Shown piece by piece: positions 36,492-46,520 of a DNA stretch of 64,000 nucleotides. Positions within the stretch are counted from its first letter, which is position 1. Each line of letters opens with the position of its first letter. The notes beneath the pieces were generated by a model, which did no database searches, was not told where the DNA came from, and saw nothing but the letters and a program-made list of their open reading frames with translations. Source of the DNA: Proteus alimentorum (GTDB lineage Bacteria > Pseudomonadota > Gammaproteobacteria > Enterobacterales > Enterobacteriaceae). Location: positions 310,001-374,000 of the forward strand of contig NZ_NBVR01000031.1 in the NCBI RefSeq assembly GCF_002607735.1, in the 5' to 3' direction. Position numbers and translations under genes: made by a program.

Positions 36492-37334
36492 ATGAATATA
36501 TTGGAAAGAGTTCAGTCTAATCTGGACATCTTGAGTAAATCAGAAAAAAAAGTCGCGGAGGCTGTTTTAACTGCGCCACAAACCGTTATCCATTCAAGTA
36601 TTGCCTTAATGGCTAAAACGGCTGATGTCAGTGAACCGACTGTCAATCGATTTTGCCGACGTATGGCAACAAAAGGATTTCCTGATTTCAAATTACAATT
36701 AGCACAAAGCATTGCCAACGGCACGCCTTATGTAAATCGTAATATTGATGATTCCGATACTGTTTCTTCTTATACCAATAAAATTTTTGAATCCGCAATG
36801 GCGGGACTTGAAAACGTTAAAAATAATATTGATATCGCAGCGATCAATCGTGCCGTTGATATTTTGACACAAGCTAAAAAAATCTCTTTTTTTGGTTTAG
36901 GTGCATCAGCAGCCGTTGCTCACGATGCCATGAATAAGTTTTCTCGTTTTAATATCCCTGTTACTTATTTTGATGATGTTGTCATGCAACGTATGAGTTG
37001 CATAAATAGCACTGATGGTGATGTCGTCGTTATTATTTCACATACAGGACGTACAAAAAATTTAGTTGAAATTGCCAAAATCGCTCGCGAAAACGATGCG
37101 GCTGTTATTGCCATTACGACTCCGGGCTCTCTTTTAGCCTCTGAAGCAACCCTTCCCATCTTGCTTGATGTGCCTGAAGATACTGATATCTACATGCCAA
37201 TGATCTCCCGCCTTGCACAACTCACTATTATTGATGTTCTCGCAACAGGATTTATTTTGCGTCGAGGACCAAAATTCAGAGATAACTTGAAGCGCGTCAA
37301 AGAAGCTTTACGTGATTCACGGTTTGATAAGTAA
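36492..37334 (+). CDS. hexR: RpiR family regulator HexR
   Basis: 280-residue repressor of central carbon genes (zwf, edd/eda and others), released by the Entner-Doudoroff intermediate KDPG. The N-terminal RpiR helix-turn-helix (about residues 1-77; SIALMAKTADVSEPTVNRFC) is followed by a SIS sugar-phosphate domain (about 120-250; FFGLGASAAVAHDA and VVIISHTGRTKNLVEIA). Divergent from zwf, upstream of pykA in the same direction, as in E. coli. Confidence 0.94.
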   Translation: MNILERVQSNLDILSKSEKKVAEAVLTAPQTVIHSSIALMAKTADVSEPTVNRFCRRMATKGFPDFKLQLAQSIANGTPYVNRNIDDSDTVSSYTNKIFESAMAGLENVKNNIDIAAINRAVDILTQAKKISFFGLGASAAVAHDAMNKFSRFNIPVTYFDDVVMQRMSCINSTDGDVVVIISHTGRTKNLVEIAKIARENDAAVIAITTPGSLLASEATLPILLDVPEDTDIYMPMISRLAQLTIIDVLATGFILRRGPKFRDNLKRVKEALRDSRFDK

Positions 37335-37470
37335 CCGTTTTTAATTATTCTGTCAGTACAGTCACACTTCCAATTGTGCCTCTGACTAGATAAGTTTTTG
37401 AAAAATGGTAGCATATCTGCGAGCTAACTCTCGCATATAATGAAAACAGTAGTGTATGTTGCAATTAGCT

Positions 37471-37482
37471 TGAAGCGTTTCA
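37471..37482. promoter_or_regulatory. Possible Cra (FruR) site upstream of pykA
   Basis: TGAAGCGTTTCA is a palindrome-like match to the Cra operator core (TGAA-C--TTCA), 84 bp before pykA. Confidence 0.35.
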
Positions 37483-37565
37483 CTTAACATATTGGGTAAA
37501 ACACAGTCTGATTTCTGTTTTATCCAATTGCCAACACCTTTCGTTCAAGGTCAACGGAGTAATAA

Positions 37566-39008
37566 ATGTCCAGACGGCTCAGAAGAACAAAAATTGTTAC
37601 CACCTTAGGCCCAGCAACAGATCGTGATAATAACTTAGAAAAAATTATTATTGCTGGCGCAAATGTTGTTCGATTAAATTTCTCTCATGGTTCTGCGGAA
37701 GATCATCTTGCTCGCGCTAATCGTACGCGTGAAATTGCTGCAAGATTAGGTCGCCATGTTGCTATTCTCGGCGATTTACAAGGCCCTAAAATCCGTGTAT
37801 CTACCTTTAAAGACGGAAAAGTTTTCCTGAATGTCGGTGATAAATTCTTACTTGATGCGGCGCTCGAAAAAGGCGAAGGTAATCAAAATCAAGTGGGTAT
37901 TGATTATAAAGGCTTACCCGCCGATGTGGTTCCGGGCGATATTTTACTTCTTGATGATGGTCGAGTTCAGTTAAAAGTCCTCAAAGTAGATGGTTTAAAA
38001 GTCTTTACTGAAGTGACTGTCGGTGGTCCTTTATCCAACAATAAAGGCATTAATAAGCTCGGTGGCGGCCTCTCTGCTGATGCATTAACAGAAAAAGATA
38101 AGCAAGATATTATCACTGCTGCAAAAATCGGTGTTGATTATCTTGCCGTTTCGTTCCCAAGAACAGGCGAAGATCTTAACCTTGCTCGCCGTTTAGCCCG
38201 TGATGCAGGCTGTGAATGCCAAATCGTTTCAAAAGTAGAACGCGCTGAAGCGGTTGCTAATGATGAAATTATTGATGAAATCATTCTCGCTTCAGATGTG
38301 GTGATGGTGGCTCGTGGCGATTTAGGTGTTGAAATTGGTGATCCTGAGCTAGTTGGCGTACAGAAAAAATTAATTCGTCGTGCTCGCCAGCTTAATCGTG
38401 TCGTTATCACTGCCACTCAAATGATGGAGTCAATGATAACAAATCCAATGCCAACTCGCGCCGAAGTCATGGACGTTGCTAACGCCGTGTTGGATGGAAC
38501 TGATGCCGTTATGCTCTCAGCAGAAACCGCCGCAGGACAATATCCAGCAGAAACAGTTGCTTCAATGGCGCAGGTCTGCTTAGGTGCTGAAAAAATGCCA
38601 GCCGCCAATGTTTCTAAGCACCGTTTAGATATGGTGTTTGATACGGTGGAAGAAGCCATTGCGATGTCTACAATGTATGCAGCTAACCATATGAAAGGCG
38701 TTAATGCGATTATTGCGATGACTGAATCAGGTCGTACTGCACGCATGATGTCTCGTATCAGTACAGGTCTGCCCATTTTCTCAATGTCTCGTCATGAGAA
38801 AACATTAAATCAGACCGCTCTTTACCGTGGTGTAACACCAGTGTATTGCAGCACTCACACTGATGGTATTGCCGCTGCTAATGAAGCCATTGGTCGTTTA
38901 CGAGATAAAGGTTTCTTAGTTTCTGGTGATTTAGTGTTAGTGACTCAAGGTGACCAAATGGGTACCGTCGGTAGCACCAATACATGTCGTATTTTGACTG
39001 TTGAATAA
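37566..39008 (+). CDS. pykA: Pyruvate kinase II
   Basis: Converts phosphoenolpyruvate and ADP to pyruvate and ATP, the last step of glycolysis. 480 residues, the same length as E. coli PykA. It opens [19 protein letters not shown]. The PEP/metal block NFSHGS is at about 44, the catalytic Lys region [12 protein letters not shown] near 219, [10 protein letters not shown] near 250 and [10 protein letters not shown] near 280. AACGGAGT precedes the ATG. Strong terminator after it. Confidence 0.97.
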   Translation: MSRRLRRTKIVTTLGPATDRDNNLEKIIIAGANVVRLNFSHGSAEDHLARANRTREIAARLGRHVAILGDLQGPKIRVSTFKDGKVFLNVGDKFLLDAALEKGEGNQNQVGIDYKGLPADVVPGDILLLDDGRVQLKVLKVDGLKVFTEVTVGGPLSNNKGINKLGGGLSADALTEKDKQDIITAAKIGVDYLAVSFPRTGEDLNLARRLARDAGCECQIVSKVERAEAVANDEIIDEIILASDVVMVARGDLGVEIGDPELVGVQKKLIRRARQLNRVVITATQMMESMITNPMPTRAEVMDVANAVLDGTDAVMLSAETAAGQYPAETVASMAQVCLGAEKMPAANVSKHRLDMVFDTVEEAIAMSTMYAANHMKGVNAIIAMTESGRTARMMSRISTGLPIFSMSRHEKTLNQTALYRGVTPVYCSTHTDGIAAANEAIGRLRDKGFLVSGDLVLVTQGDQMGTVGSTNTCRILTVE

Positions 39009-39032
39009 TACTGATCGCTAAGTATTAATAAC

Positions 39033-39065
39033 AAAACGGGCACTTAATAAAGTGCCCGTTTTTTA
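39033..39065 (+). terminator. Intrinsic terminator of pykA (and lpxM)
   Basis: AAAACGGGCACTT / AAGTGCCCGTTTT stem with a very short loop, then a T-run; symmetric enough to end lpxM as well, which converges on it. Confidence 0.9.
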
Positions 39066-39088
39066 TTTGGTTATTTTTCGTGTAAAAA

Positions 39089-40063
39089 CTAGTCCAAGAT
39101 ATTCTCACGAGCATAAGGCTCTATTTCGCCCTCTTTGCGTGTCTTCAGTAATTTTAAGATCCACGTATATTGTTCTGGCGTTGGCGTTACTAGTGCTTCT
39201 AATTCTTCATTCATTCTGCGCGCAATGTACGCATCATCTTTATCTTCAATATCATCCATTGGTTCACGAACAATAATACTAAGCTGATGCGTTTTATGAC
39301 AATACACTGGGAACAACGGTACGATAGCCGCTCGGCATACTTTCATTAACCGTCCAATCGCGGGTAATGTCGCTTTATAGGTACCGAAAAAATCCACAAA
39401 TTGACTATGCTCTGCACCATGATCTTGATCTGGCAAATAATAGCCCCAGTAACCTTGTCGCACAGAAGAAATAAACGGCTTAATACCCGCTTCTCGTGAA
39501 TGTAATCGACCATCAAAATGGTGACGTGCTTTATTCCATAAATAATCCGCAACGGGATCTTTTTGGTGATGAAACATTGCTGCCATTTTCTGACCTGTTG
39601 ATGCTAACAACATTGCTGGGATATCAACCGCCCAGCCATGAGGCACCATAAAAATGACATTACGACCTTGCTCTTTAAAACGCTCAATAATTTCTACCCC
39701 CTGCCAAGATGTGCGTTTTAATATACGCTCAGGACCTCTTAAACAAAGCTCGGCTAACATCACAAAGGATTGAGGCGCAGTTTCAAACATACTGTCGAGT
39801 ACATTTTCACGTTGCGTTTTATTCCATGTTGGAAAACAGTATCTCAAGTTGATATCTGCACGACGTCTTGCGCTTTTCGCTTTACGTCCAACAAAACGAC
39901 CAATAGAAGCAAGAAATGGATCACGCCATTTTACTGGCATATAAGCTAATGCACTTAATACACCGGCACCTAACCATGTTCCCCAATGACGAGGATGCAA
40001 ATATGCACGGTGAAAAGTGGGTACATAACCCGCTTTGCTATCTGTATCTTTTTCTTTATTCAT
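39089..40063 (-). CDS. lpxM: Lipid A myristoyltransferase LpxM
   Basis: Inner-membrane acyltransferase that adds the last secondary acyl chain to Kdo2-lipid A. ATG 40063 (MNKEKDTDSKAGYVPTFHRA) gives 324 residues against 323 in E. coli. The longer frame to 40132 overlaps the mepM terminator, so it is rejected. A single N-terminal membrane segment lies near residues 24-42 and the catalytic HX4D motif is in VPHGWAVDIPAM near 144. The GYWGYYLPDQDHG block near 210 is conserved. AGAGAG ribosome site. Confidence 0.95.
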   Translation of the reverse strand: MNKEKDTDSKAGYVPTFHRAYLHPRHWGTWLGAGVLSALAYMPVKWRDPFLASIGRFVGRKAKSARRRADINLRYCFPTWNKTQRENVLDSMFETAPQSFVMLAELCLRGPERILKRTSWQGVEIIERFKEQGRNVIFMVPHGWAVDIPAMLLASTGQKMAAMFHHQKDPVADYLWNKARHHFDGRLHSREAGIKPFISSVRQGYWGYYLPDQDHGAEHSQFVDFFGTYKATLPAIGRLMKVCRAAIVPLFPVYCHKTHQLSIIVREPMDDIEDKDDAYIARRMNEELEALVTPTPEQYTWILKLLKTRKEGEIEPYARENILD

Positions 40064-40114
40064 CAGATAACTCTCTGAACTAATACCCCAAATAGGCGTA
40101 AAAAACATTAAAAC

Positions 40115-40139
40115 AAAAACGGATGATATCAATCATCCG
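40115..40139 (-). terminator. Intrinsic terminator of mepM
   Basis: Minus strand CGGATGAT, TGAT, ATCATCCG followed by TTTTTGTTTT, 30 bp after the mepM stop and upstream of the lpxM start. Confidence 0.88.
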
Positions 40140-40168
40140 CTTTTATGTCTTTAAAATCGTGTTTATTG

Positions 40169-41494
40169 TCAATCGGCTAGCACTAACTGAGGTTTAATCT
40201 CTTTTACTTTAGCAAGATATTCTTGTTTATCTTTACCTGTTAAACCGTCAGCGCGAGGCAACGTTGCCGTTAATGGATTAACTGCTTGTTGGTTGATCCA
40301 CATTTCATAGTGTAAATGAGGTCCCGTAGAACGCCCTGTATTTCCTGATAACGCAATTCTATCGCCACGCTTAACACGCTGTCCTGGTTTTACAAGTAAC
40401 TGACGTAAGTGCATATAACGTGTTGTGTATTGGCTACCATGGCGAATAGCAATAAAGTTACCTGCAGCACCACTGTATTTTGCCACAATAACTTCACCAT
40501 CCCCTGTTGCTAATACAGGTGTCCCTACTGGCATAGCAAAATCGACACCTTTATGAGCGGCTAAACGACCTGTAACAGGGTTAATACGACGAGGATTAAA
40601 TTGAGAGGAAACTCTAAACTGCTTCACTGTTGGGAATCGCATAAATCCACGTTCTAATCCACCAGCTTGACTATCATAAAAACGACCATCTTCAGCAAGG
40701 AAAGCATAGTAGTCTTTGCCTGCGCTGCGTAAACGTACGCCAATAAGTTCACTTTGCTCTGTACGACCATCAAGCACTTCGCGAGAAAAGAGTGCTGCAA
40801 ATTGATCGCCACTTTGTAGTTTTTTAAAGTCTACCTGCCATTGCAATGCTTTAGTCACTGCACGTGCTTCTGAATTAGTTAAACCTGCATTCGTTGCACT
40901 GCCAGAGAAACTACCACGAATAACACCAGTGGTAACACTGTTTTTCCACTCACCTTTTTGAAACTCTTTTGTCTCTTTAAAGCCCGTTTCTGTACGGGTA
41001 TAAACACGCGTTTCACGGCGAGAAACGCCCCAACTTAACGTTTTTAGCAACCCATTATCATCAAGCTCCCAGCTAATAGGCTGCCCGACTTTAAGGTTTC
41101 TAAGATCTTTATTTTGATTAGAGATAGTTGCAATATCAGCAGAATCAATACCAAACTGAGTCAGTATTGAACTTAGCGAATCACCACCAGAGACAATATA
41201 AGTATGAGGGACTTGTGCAACTGCAGTGCTTGTATCGGCGCCATCATCTGCATCGACTAAGCCTTCGTCAGTAAGTTGATCACTACTGTCAGTGATAATG
41301 TCATCTGTATTTTCACTTTGTACTGCTGAAGGCATTTGAATGCTGACAGGAACTTCTCGGCTTTGCTCATTTTGAAGAACCACTGGTCGCCAAATTGCGA
41401 CGGCCAGTGTTGCAGCAGTTAACGAACCGAGCATGATCTTATGTGGGAGTGGTAAACTTAAATATACCTGTGCAATGGATTTCTTCTGCTGCAC
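40169..41494 (-). CDS. mepM: Murein DD-endopeptidase MepM
   Basis: M23 metallopeptidase that cuts peptide cross-links to allow wall growth. 441 residues: an N-terminal membrane segment (about 20-40), an OapA/LysM-like region (about 95-140; HTYIVSGGDSLSSILTQFGI), and a C-terminal peptidase domain (about 305-410) with metal-binding AAHKGVDFAMPVGTPV and the GPHLHYEMW motif. Twelve bases separate it from znuA upstream, suggesting partial cotranscription. Length agrees with E. coli MepM (440). Confidence 0.95.
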   Translation of the reverse strand: MQQKKSIAQVYLSLPLPHKIMLGSLTAATLAVAIWRPVVLQNEQSREVPVSIQMPSAVQSENTDDIITDSSDQLTDEGLVDADDGADTSTAVAQVPHTYIVSGGDSLSSILTQFGIDSADIATISNQNKDLRNLKVGQPISWELDDNGLLKTLSWGVSRRETRVYTRTETGFKETKEFQKGEWKNSVTTGVIRGSFSGSATNAGLTNSEARAVTKALQWQVDFKKLQSGDQFAALFSREVLDGRTEQSELIGVRLRSAGKDYYAFLAEDGRFYDSQAGGLERGFMRFPTVKQFRVSSQFNPRRINPVTGRLAAHKGVDFAMPVGTPVLATGDGEVIVAKYSGAAGNFIAIRHGSQYTTRYMHLRQLLVKPGQRVKRGDRIALSGNTGRSTGPHLHYEMWINQQAVNPLTATLPRADGLTGKDKQEYLAKVKEIKPQLVLAD

Positions 41495-41506
41495 GTTCTT
41501 AATTCC

Positions 41507-42451
41507 TTATTGTGTTTCATTCAGGCAGCTCGCATATTGGTTAGCTAGTTGGGTAAGGAATTTTATATAGCTCTCTTGAGTCAGAGCAATCCCACTTCCT
41601 AGGGGGTCTAATACACCCATTTTAACCCCAGTGCCTTTCGCCACTGTTTCTATTACTGTCGGCCTAAATTGTGGCTCAGCAAAAATGCAAGTTGCTTTTT
41701 GCTCAACCAACTGTGTTCGTATTTGATGTAATTTCTGCGCACCTGGCTGTATTTCAGGGTTGATCGTAAAATGACCTAACGGCTTTAAATTATAATGTTT
41801 TTCGAAGTAGCCATAAGCATCATGAAAGACAAAATAACCCTTATTTCTCACAGGCGACAGAATATTAACAAGATTCTTATCAGTTTGCTTGAGTTGTTCG
41901 CTGAATTTACCTAGGTTTACGTCCAGAAGTTCTTTTTTATCTGGATAGAGTGCAATTAACCTTTCGTGGATCTGTTTTGCAGACGACAACGCAATCTCTG
42001 GTGATAACCAGATGTGCATATTATAATCACCGTGAGAATGATGTTCGTGATTTTCCTCATGTTTATGCACATTGTCATCATCATCTTTCAATAAAAGTGA
42101 CTTTATTTCGTCAGTTTCCGCTAAAGCCAACTTATGATTGTCAGTAAGTCTGTTTAATGGCTTATCTAAAAACACTTCCATATCAGGCCCCACCCATACC
42201 ATCAGGTCTGCGGAGGTGATTTTTTTCAAATCAGAGGGTTTTAATGCATAATCGTGTGGAGATGCGCCATCTGGCAATAAAACCTCAGTGGGAGTCACAC
42301 CATCAGCGATAGCCGCAGCAATAAATCCTAATGGTCTAATGGAAACGACGACATCAGCCTGCACAGAAGCACTGAATGAGGTTATCATCGCTGTCGCTAA
42401 AAATGATTTCAATAAAAAACGGTGCGCAAATTTGTTGTTTTTATGTAACAT
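41507..42451 (-). CDS. znuA: Zinc ABC transporter substrate-binding protein ZnuA
   Basis: Periplasmic zinc-binding component of ZnuABC. 314 residues with a signal peptide ending near SVQADV. Zinc ligands are the His of PHDYALKPSD near residue 66, the His near 147 (MHIWLSPEIA), His near 211 (FHDAYGYFEKHY) and the C-terminal Glu/Asp area. A His-rich acidic loop (HKHEENHEHHSHGDYNMH) at about 129-146 probably collects zinc. Divergent from znuC across a Zur box. Confidence 0.95.
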   Translation of the reverse strand: MLHKNNKFAHRFLLKSFLATAMITSFSASVQADVVVSIRPLGFIAAAIADGVTPTEVLLPDGASPHDYALKPSDLKKITSADLMVWVGPDMEVFLDKPLNRLTDNHKLALAETDEIKSLLLKDDDDNVHKHEENHEHHSHGDYNMHIWLSPEIALSSAKQIHERLIALYPDKKELLDVNLGKFSEQLKQTDKNLVNILSPVRNKGYFVFHDAYGYFEKHYNLKPLGHFTINPEIQPGAQKLHQIRTQLVEQKATCIFAEPQFRPTVIETVAKGTGVKMGVLDPLGSGIALTQESYIKFLTQLANQYASCLNETQ

Positions 42452-42478
42452 AGGAAGAATTCTCGTGAATCATCATTG

Positions 42479-42501
42479 GAAGTGTTATATTATAACGTTT
42501 C
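42479..42501. promoter_or_regulatory. Zur box between znuA and znuC
   Basis: A palindrome spanning 23 bp, arms GAAGTGTTATA and TATAACGTTTC, agrees closely with the E. coli Zur operator in the same znuA/znuC gap. Expected to repress both genes when zinc is ample. Confidence 0.85.
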
Positions 42502-42525
42502 AATGATTCTGCAAGTGCTAATTTT

Positions 42526-43251
42526 ATGTCTGACTTGATTTGTTTAAAATCGGTTTGTGTTTCTTTTGGTGAAAGAGAAATTTTAAAAGATATCTCTTTT
42601 GATCTAAAGGCAGGCCGTATTCTTACTTTACTTGGCCCTAATGGTGCAGGTAAATCTACGGTTATCCGTTTAGTTCTTGGTTTATTAAATCCAACCTCAG
42701 GAAAAGTTGTGCGTCAAAACGCGCTACGAGTGGGCTATGTGCCACAAAAACTTTATCTCGATCCCACTATGCCACTCACCGTTAAACGGTTTATGATACT
42801 AAAACCAGGTGTTCATGATAAAGATATCCTCCCTGCTTTAGAACGCGTTAATGCGGCTAAATTAATCAATCAACCTATGCAGAAACTTTCGGGTGGCGAG
42901 TCTCAACGAGTGTTATTAGCAAGAGCGTTACTTAATCAGCCCCAGCTTTTAGTTTTAGATGAACCCACTCAAGGTGTTGATGTTAATGGTCAATTAGCAC
43001 TTTATGATTTAATTAATCAGCTTCGTCACGAATTAGGTTGCGCCATCTTGATGGTTTCTCATGATCTTCATCTTGTGATGGCAAAAACAGACGAAGTCCT
43101 CTGTTTAAATGGCCATATTTGCTGTTCAGGCACACCTGACGTTGTTTCTTCTCACCCTGAATTTATTGCCATGTTTGGAAGTCGTGGTGCTGAGCAACTT
43201 GGTATTTATCGTCATCACCACCAGCATAGTAAGGAGTGTCGTCATGATTGA
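42526..43251 (+). CDS. znuC: Zinc ABC transporter ATPase ZnuC
   Basis: ATPase driving zinc uptake through ZnuB. 241 residues; Walker [11 protein letters not shown] near 37-46, signature [16 protein letters not shown] near 121, Walker [11 protein letters not shown] near 141. A His-rich tail ([14 protein letters not shown]) closes the protein, as in other ZnuC. The last codons overlap the znuB start by eight bases. Confidence 0.96.
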   Translation: MSDLICLKSVCVSFGEREILKDISFDLKAGRILTLLGPNGAGKSTVIRLVLGLLNPTSGKVVRQNALRVGYVPQKLYLDPTMPLTVKRFMILKPGVHDKDILPALERVNAAKLINQPMQKLSGGESQRVLLARALLNQPQLLVLDEPTQGVDVNGQLALYDLINQLRHELGCAILMVSHDLHLVMAKTDEVLCLNGHICCSGTPDVVSSHPEFIAMFGSRGAEQLGIYRHHHQHSKECRHD

Positions 43252-44029
43252 GTTGCTGTTACCGGGTTGGATTGCCGGTATGCTCTTAGCAATGGCGGCG
43301 GGTCCTTTGGGCTCTTTTGTCGTTTGGCGTCGTATGTCTTATTTTGGTGATACCTTAGCGCACGCTTCACTACTTGGTGTTGCTTTTGGTTTACTGTTTA
43401 ATATCGAGCCTTTTTATGCTGTTATTGCAGTCACCCTTCTTCTCGCTATTTTATTGGTTTGGCTAGAATTAAAACCTCAACTTTCTGTCGATACACTTTT
43501 AGGGATCATGGCACACAGTGCACTTTCTTTAGGGCTTGTGGTTGTGAGTTTAATGTCGAATGTGCGTGTTGATTTAATGGCTTATCTGTTTGGTGATTTG
43601 CTGTCTGTAAACTATCAAGACGTTATCAGTATTTTTATTGGTGTTGTGATTGTTTTATTTGTGATTATTCGCTCATGGCGCCCACTGCTTTCCATGACAA
43701 TTAATCAAGATATGGCATTTGTTGATGGTGTGAATATTCAGCGAGAGCGTTTAAAGTTAATGATGATCACGGCATTAACCATTGGTTTAGCCATGAAGTT
43801 TGTCGGTGCGCTGATCATTACTTCTTTACTGATCATCCCAGCCGCAACGGCACGTCGTTTTGCTCGCTCTCCAGAGCAAATGGCTCTGATTGCAATCGCT
43901 GTTGGTATGTTGGCAATTACAGGCGGTTTAACCTTCTCTGCTTTCTATGATACTCCTGCTGGCCCTTCTGTGGTGTTAGCTGCGAGTTGCCTATTTATCT
44001 TGAGTTTATTTGCACCGACTAAACAGTAA
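43244..44029 (+). CDS. znuB: Zinc ABC transporter permease ZnuB
   Basis: Membrane channel of ZnuABC. From ATG 43244 ([14 protein letters not shown]) it has 261 residues, as in E. coli; the much longer frame to 43109 reads antisense-like sequence inside znuC. AAGGAG precedes the start. About eight transmembrane helices; block [21 protein letters not shown] near residue 29 and [20 protein letters not shown] near 185 are typical. Overlap with znuC suggests translational coupling. Confidence 0.96.
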   Translation: MIELLLPGWIAGMLLAMAAGPLGSFVVWRRMSYFGDTLAHASLLGVAFGLLFNIEPFYAVIAVTLLLAILLVWLELKPQLSVDTLLGIMAHSALSLGLVVVSLMSNVRVDLMAYLFGDLLSVNYQDVISIFIGVVIVLFVIIRSWRPLLSMTINQDMAFVDGVNIQRERLKLMMITALTIGLAMKFVGALIITSLLIIPAATARRFARSPEQMALIAIAVGMLAITGGLTFSAFYDTPAGPSVVLAASCLFILSLFAPTKQ

Positions 44030-44056
44030 TCGAAATATAAAATAAGATTTCATGCA

Positions 44057-44098
44057 AAAAATAACCCTCACTATAAATTTCTAGTGAGGGTTATTTTT
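44057..44098. terminator. Bidirectional terminator between znuB and ruvB
   Basis: 17-bp perfect stem (AAAAATAACCCTCACTA and its complement) with an 8-base loop between convergent genes. Confidence 0.92.
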
Positions 44099-44129
44099 AA
44101 TGATTAATTATCGATTTATTGTGAGGAAA

Positions 44130-45137
44130 TTAATCTTCCATAATCCGATTAAAATGACGATAGGCGTGATTAGTCGCCACTCGACCTCTTGGTGTCCGCT
44201 GAATAAAACCTTGCTGGATTAAATAAGGCTCTAGTACGTCTTCTATCGTTTCACGCTCTTCACCAATCGCTGCCGCAAGGTTATCTAATCCTACTGGGCC
44301 ACCCATAAATTTATCAATGATGGCAAAAAGAAGTTTACGATCTAAATAATCAAAACCTGCCGCATCCACATTCAACATATCAAGCGCTTTAGAAGCAATC
44401 TCTTCATCAATGGCACCATTGCCTTTTACTTGGGCAAAGTCTCTCACACGGCGCAATAATCGGTTAGTAATACGTGGCGTGCCTCGTGAACGCATAGCAA
44501 TTTGACGAGCGCCTTCATCTGTCATCTCTAATCCCATAAAACTGGCACTACGAGACACAATGTGTTGCAGATCGTCAACATTATAAAATTCAAGACGTTG
44601 AACAATACCAAAACGGTCACGCAATGGAGAGGTTAAAGAGCCGGCTCTTGTGGTTGCACCCACTAAGGTAAATGGAGGTAGGTCAATTTTAATTGAACGA
44701 GCCGCAGGCCCTTCACCAATCATGATATCAAGTTGGTAATCTTCCATTGCAGGGTAAAGAATTTCTTCAACAACGGGTGAAAGACGATGGATTTCATCAA
44801 TAAATAATACGTCATGAGGCTCTAGGTTAGTGAGCATCGCGGCGAGATCACCCGCTTTTTCAAGTACAGGGCCTGATGTCGTACGTAAATTAACCCCCAT
44901 CTCATTAGCAATGATATTTGCTAATGTGGTTTTACCTAATCCGGGAGGGCCAAAAATAAGCAAATGGTCAAGCGCATCATGACGCAATTTAGCCGCCTGA
45001 ATAAATATCTCCATTTGTTCACGAACCTGTGGTTGCCCAACATATTCGGCAAGAGATTTAGGGCGAATCGCCCTATCAATAATTTCTTCTTCAGGTTGTT
45101 GAATTTCTGCTGAAATCAGGCGATCTGCTTCAATCAC
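44130..45137 (-). CDS. ruvB: Holliday junction branch migration ATPase RuvB
   Basis: AAA+ hexameric motor that moves Holliday junctions together with RuvA. 335 residues, 336 in E. coli. Walker [12 protein letters not shown] near 63, Walker [10 protein letters not shown] near 110, sensor GATTRAG near 160, and the C-terminal winged helix ending [20 protein letters not shown]. Twelve bases after ruvA; SOS control through the LexA box before ruvA. Confidence 0.97.
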   Translation of the reverse strand: MIEADRLISAEIQQPEEEIIDRAIRPKSLAEYVGQPQVREQMEIFIQAAKLRHDALDHLLIFGPPGLGKTTLANIIANEMGVNLRTTSGPVLEKAGDLAAMLTNLEPHDVLFIDEIHRLSPVVEEILYPAMEDYQLDIMIGEGPAARSIKIDLPPFTLVGATTRAGSLTSPLRDRFGIVQRLEFYNVDDLQHIVSRSASFMGLEMTDEGARQIAMRSRGTPRITNRLLRRVRDFAQVKGNGAIDEEIASKALDMLNVDAAGFDYLDRKLLFAIIDKFMGGPVGLDNLAAAIGEERETIEDVLEPYLIQQGFIQRTPRGRVATNHAYRHFNRIMED

Positions 45138-45149
45138 AATGTGTTACTC

Positions 45150-45770
45150 CTAAATAGCCGCGCGCAACGCTTCTTTGATAAGCGTTTCACTATCCGCACC
45201 CAGTTTTGCCACTTTGCTGATCATTTTTGCAGCTTCTTGTGGTTTATAGCCTAATGCGATTAATGCTGCCGAGGCTTCGGCTTCAATATCTGCCGCTTTT
45301 GGCGCTTTAGGTGAAGTGCTTTCTGGTAACTCGATATCATTATTTTCGAATAAATCACCATTAAGGCCTTTAAAACGATCTTTCATTTCAACCACTAAAC
45401 GTTCAGCTGTTTTCTTACCTACACCTGGTAATTTCACTAATGAAGTGATAGATTCATTTTCAATGGCGGTCACAAATTGGCGAGCTGACATGCCAGATAG
45501 AATGGCTAAAGCGAGTTTAGGCCCCACACCATTTACTTTAATTAATTCACGAAAGAGTGCGCGCTCTTGTTTTTGGTTAAAACCATAAAGTAATTGTGCA
45601 TCTTCACGTACAATAAATTGCGTATAGATAATGGCTTCTTGGCCAATATCAGGCAATTCATAAAAACAGGTCATTGGCATATTGATTTCATAACCTACAC
45701 CATTACCTGCTTCGATTAGCACCACTGGTGGCTGTTTTTCAAGAATAATTCCTCTGATACGACCTATCAC
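45150..45770 (-). CDS. ruvA: Holliday junction DNA-binding protein RuvA
   Basis: Tetrameric junction-binding protein that loads RuvB. 206 residues. OB-fold domain I ([17 protein letters not shown]...), two helix-hairpin-helix motifs ([18 protein letters not shown] near 73 and [19 protein letters not shown] near 110), and C-terminal domain III that touches RuvB. A LexA-type box lies about 50 bp upstream of the start. Confidence 0.97.
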   Translation of the reverse strand: MIGRIRGIILEKQPPVVLIEAGNGVGYEINMPMTCFYELPDIGQEAIIYTQFIVREDAQLLYGFNQKQERALFRELIKVNGVGPKLALAILSGMSARQFVTAIENESITSLVKLPGVGKKTAERLVVEMKDRFKGLNGDLFENNDIELPESTSPKAPKAADIEAEASAALIALGYKPQEAAKMISKVAKLGADSETLIKEALRAAI

Positions 45771-45811
45771 CCTAACGCCTCCGCAAATATATTTACGTCA
45801 AGTTTATAACA

Positions 45812-45838
45812 TAAAAAAAGCTGGACGTATATCCAGCT
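45812..45838 (-). promoter_or_regulatory. LexA box of ruvAB combined with ruvC terminator hairpin
   Basis: AGCTGGA / TCCAGCT arms form a hairpin that on the minus strand is followed by seven T, a good ruvC terminator. The same bases contain CTGG-N8-CCAG (45821-45836), the LexA-box layout known from the E. coli ruvA promoter. It lies about 50 bp before ruvA. Confidence 0.75.
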
Positions 45839-45873
45839 AGTGAAAAACCAAAGACATTTACCAAGATAACGAC

Positions 45874-46395
45874 TTATCTTAACCGACCTCGCGTTAAAAC
45901 TAGACGCGGATCACCTACACGTAATAAATTTTGGTTAAAGTGGCAATGTGTAATCGCAATCGCCAATGCGTCGGCAGCATCTGATTGTGGTGCCGCAGAT
46001 AATTTTAATATTGAACGCACCATATGCTGTACTTGGCTCTTTTCAGCAGCTCCCGTGCCCACAACAGTCTGTTTGACTTGACGCGCTGCATATTCAAAAA
46101 CAGGTAAATCGTTGTTTACTGCTGCAAGTATTGCTACACCACGCGCTTGCCCAAGTTTGAGTGCTGAGTCAGCATTTTTAGCCATAAATACTTGCTCAAC
46201 GGCAAACACATCTGGCGAAAATTGAGTAATGATTTCGCTAACACCCGCATAAATACGTTTAAGTCGATTAGGAAGGTCGGGAACTTGTGTGCGAATACAA
46301 CCGCTTCCCAAATAGATAAGTTGTCGCCCTTGCTGTCGAATTACGCCATAACCTGTAACACGCGAACCGGGGTCTATACCTAGAATGATAGCCAT
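45874..46395 (-). CDS. ruvC: Holliday junction resolvase RuvC
   Basis: Dimeric endonuclease that cuts Holliday junctions. ATG 46395 gives 173 residues, exactly the E. coli length, starting [17 protein letters not shown]; the ORF could extend to 46470, but homology starts here. Catalytic acidic residues D7 (GIDPG), E66-E67 area ([12 protein letters not shown]) and D138/D141 ([12 protein letters not shown]) are present. Follows yebC in the same direction. Confidence 0.97.
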   Translation of the reverse strand: MAIILGIDPGSRVTGYGVIRQQGRQLIYLGSGCIRTQVPDLPNRLKRIYAGVSEIITQFSPDVFAVEQVFMAKNADSALKLGQARGVAILAAVNNDLPVFEYAARQVKQTVVGTGAAEKSQVQHMVRSILKLSAAPQSDAADALAIAITHCHFNQNLLRVGDPRLVLTRGRLR

Positions 46396-46520
46396 ATCAA
46401 TTCCTATTGCCGATATGGTCGATGGCGAGAGAAAAGAGCAAAAAAATCTGCTCTGCTCTTCTCTTCGCACTTTTAATAACAGCGTTTAAACACCGTTATT
46501 TTCGATAACCGTTAAAACGA

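Noticed and set aside
40064-40132. N-terminal extension of LpxM by 23 residues
   Set aside because: It would be translated from the mepM terminator hairpin, and the shorter form equals the E. coli protein in length.
43109-43243. N-terminal extension of ZnuB by 45 residues
   Set aside because: The extension lies within znuC in another frame, while ATG 43244 has an AAGGAG site and matches known ZnuB.
46396-46470. N-terminal extension of RuvC
   Set aside because: Homology and the 173-residue length both begin at ATG 46395.
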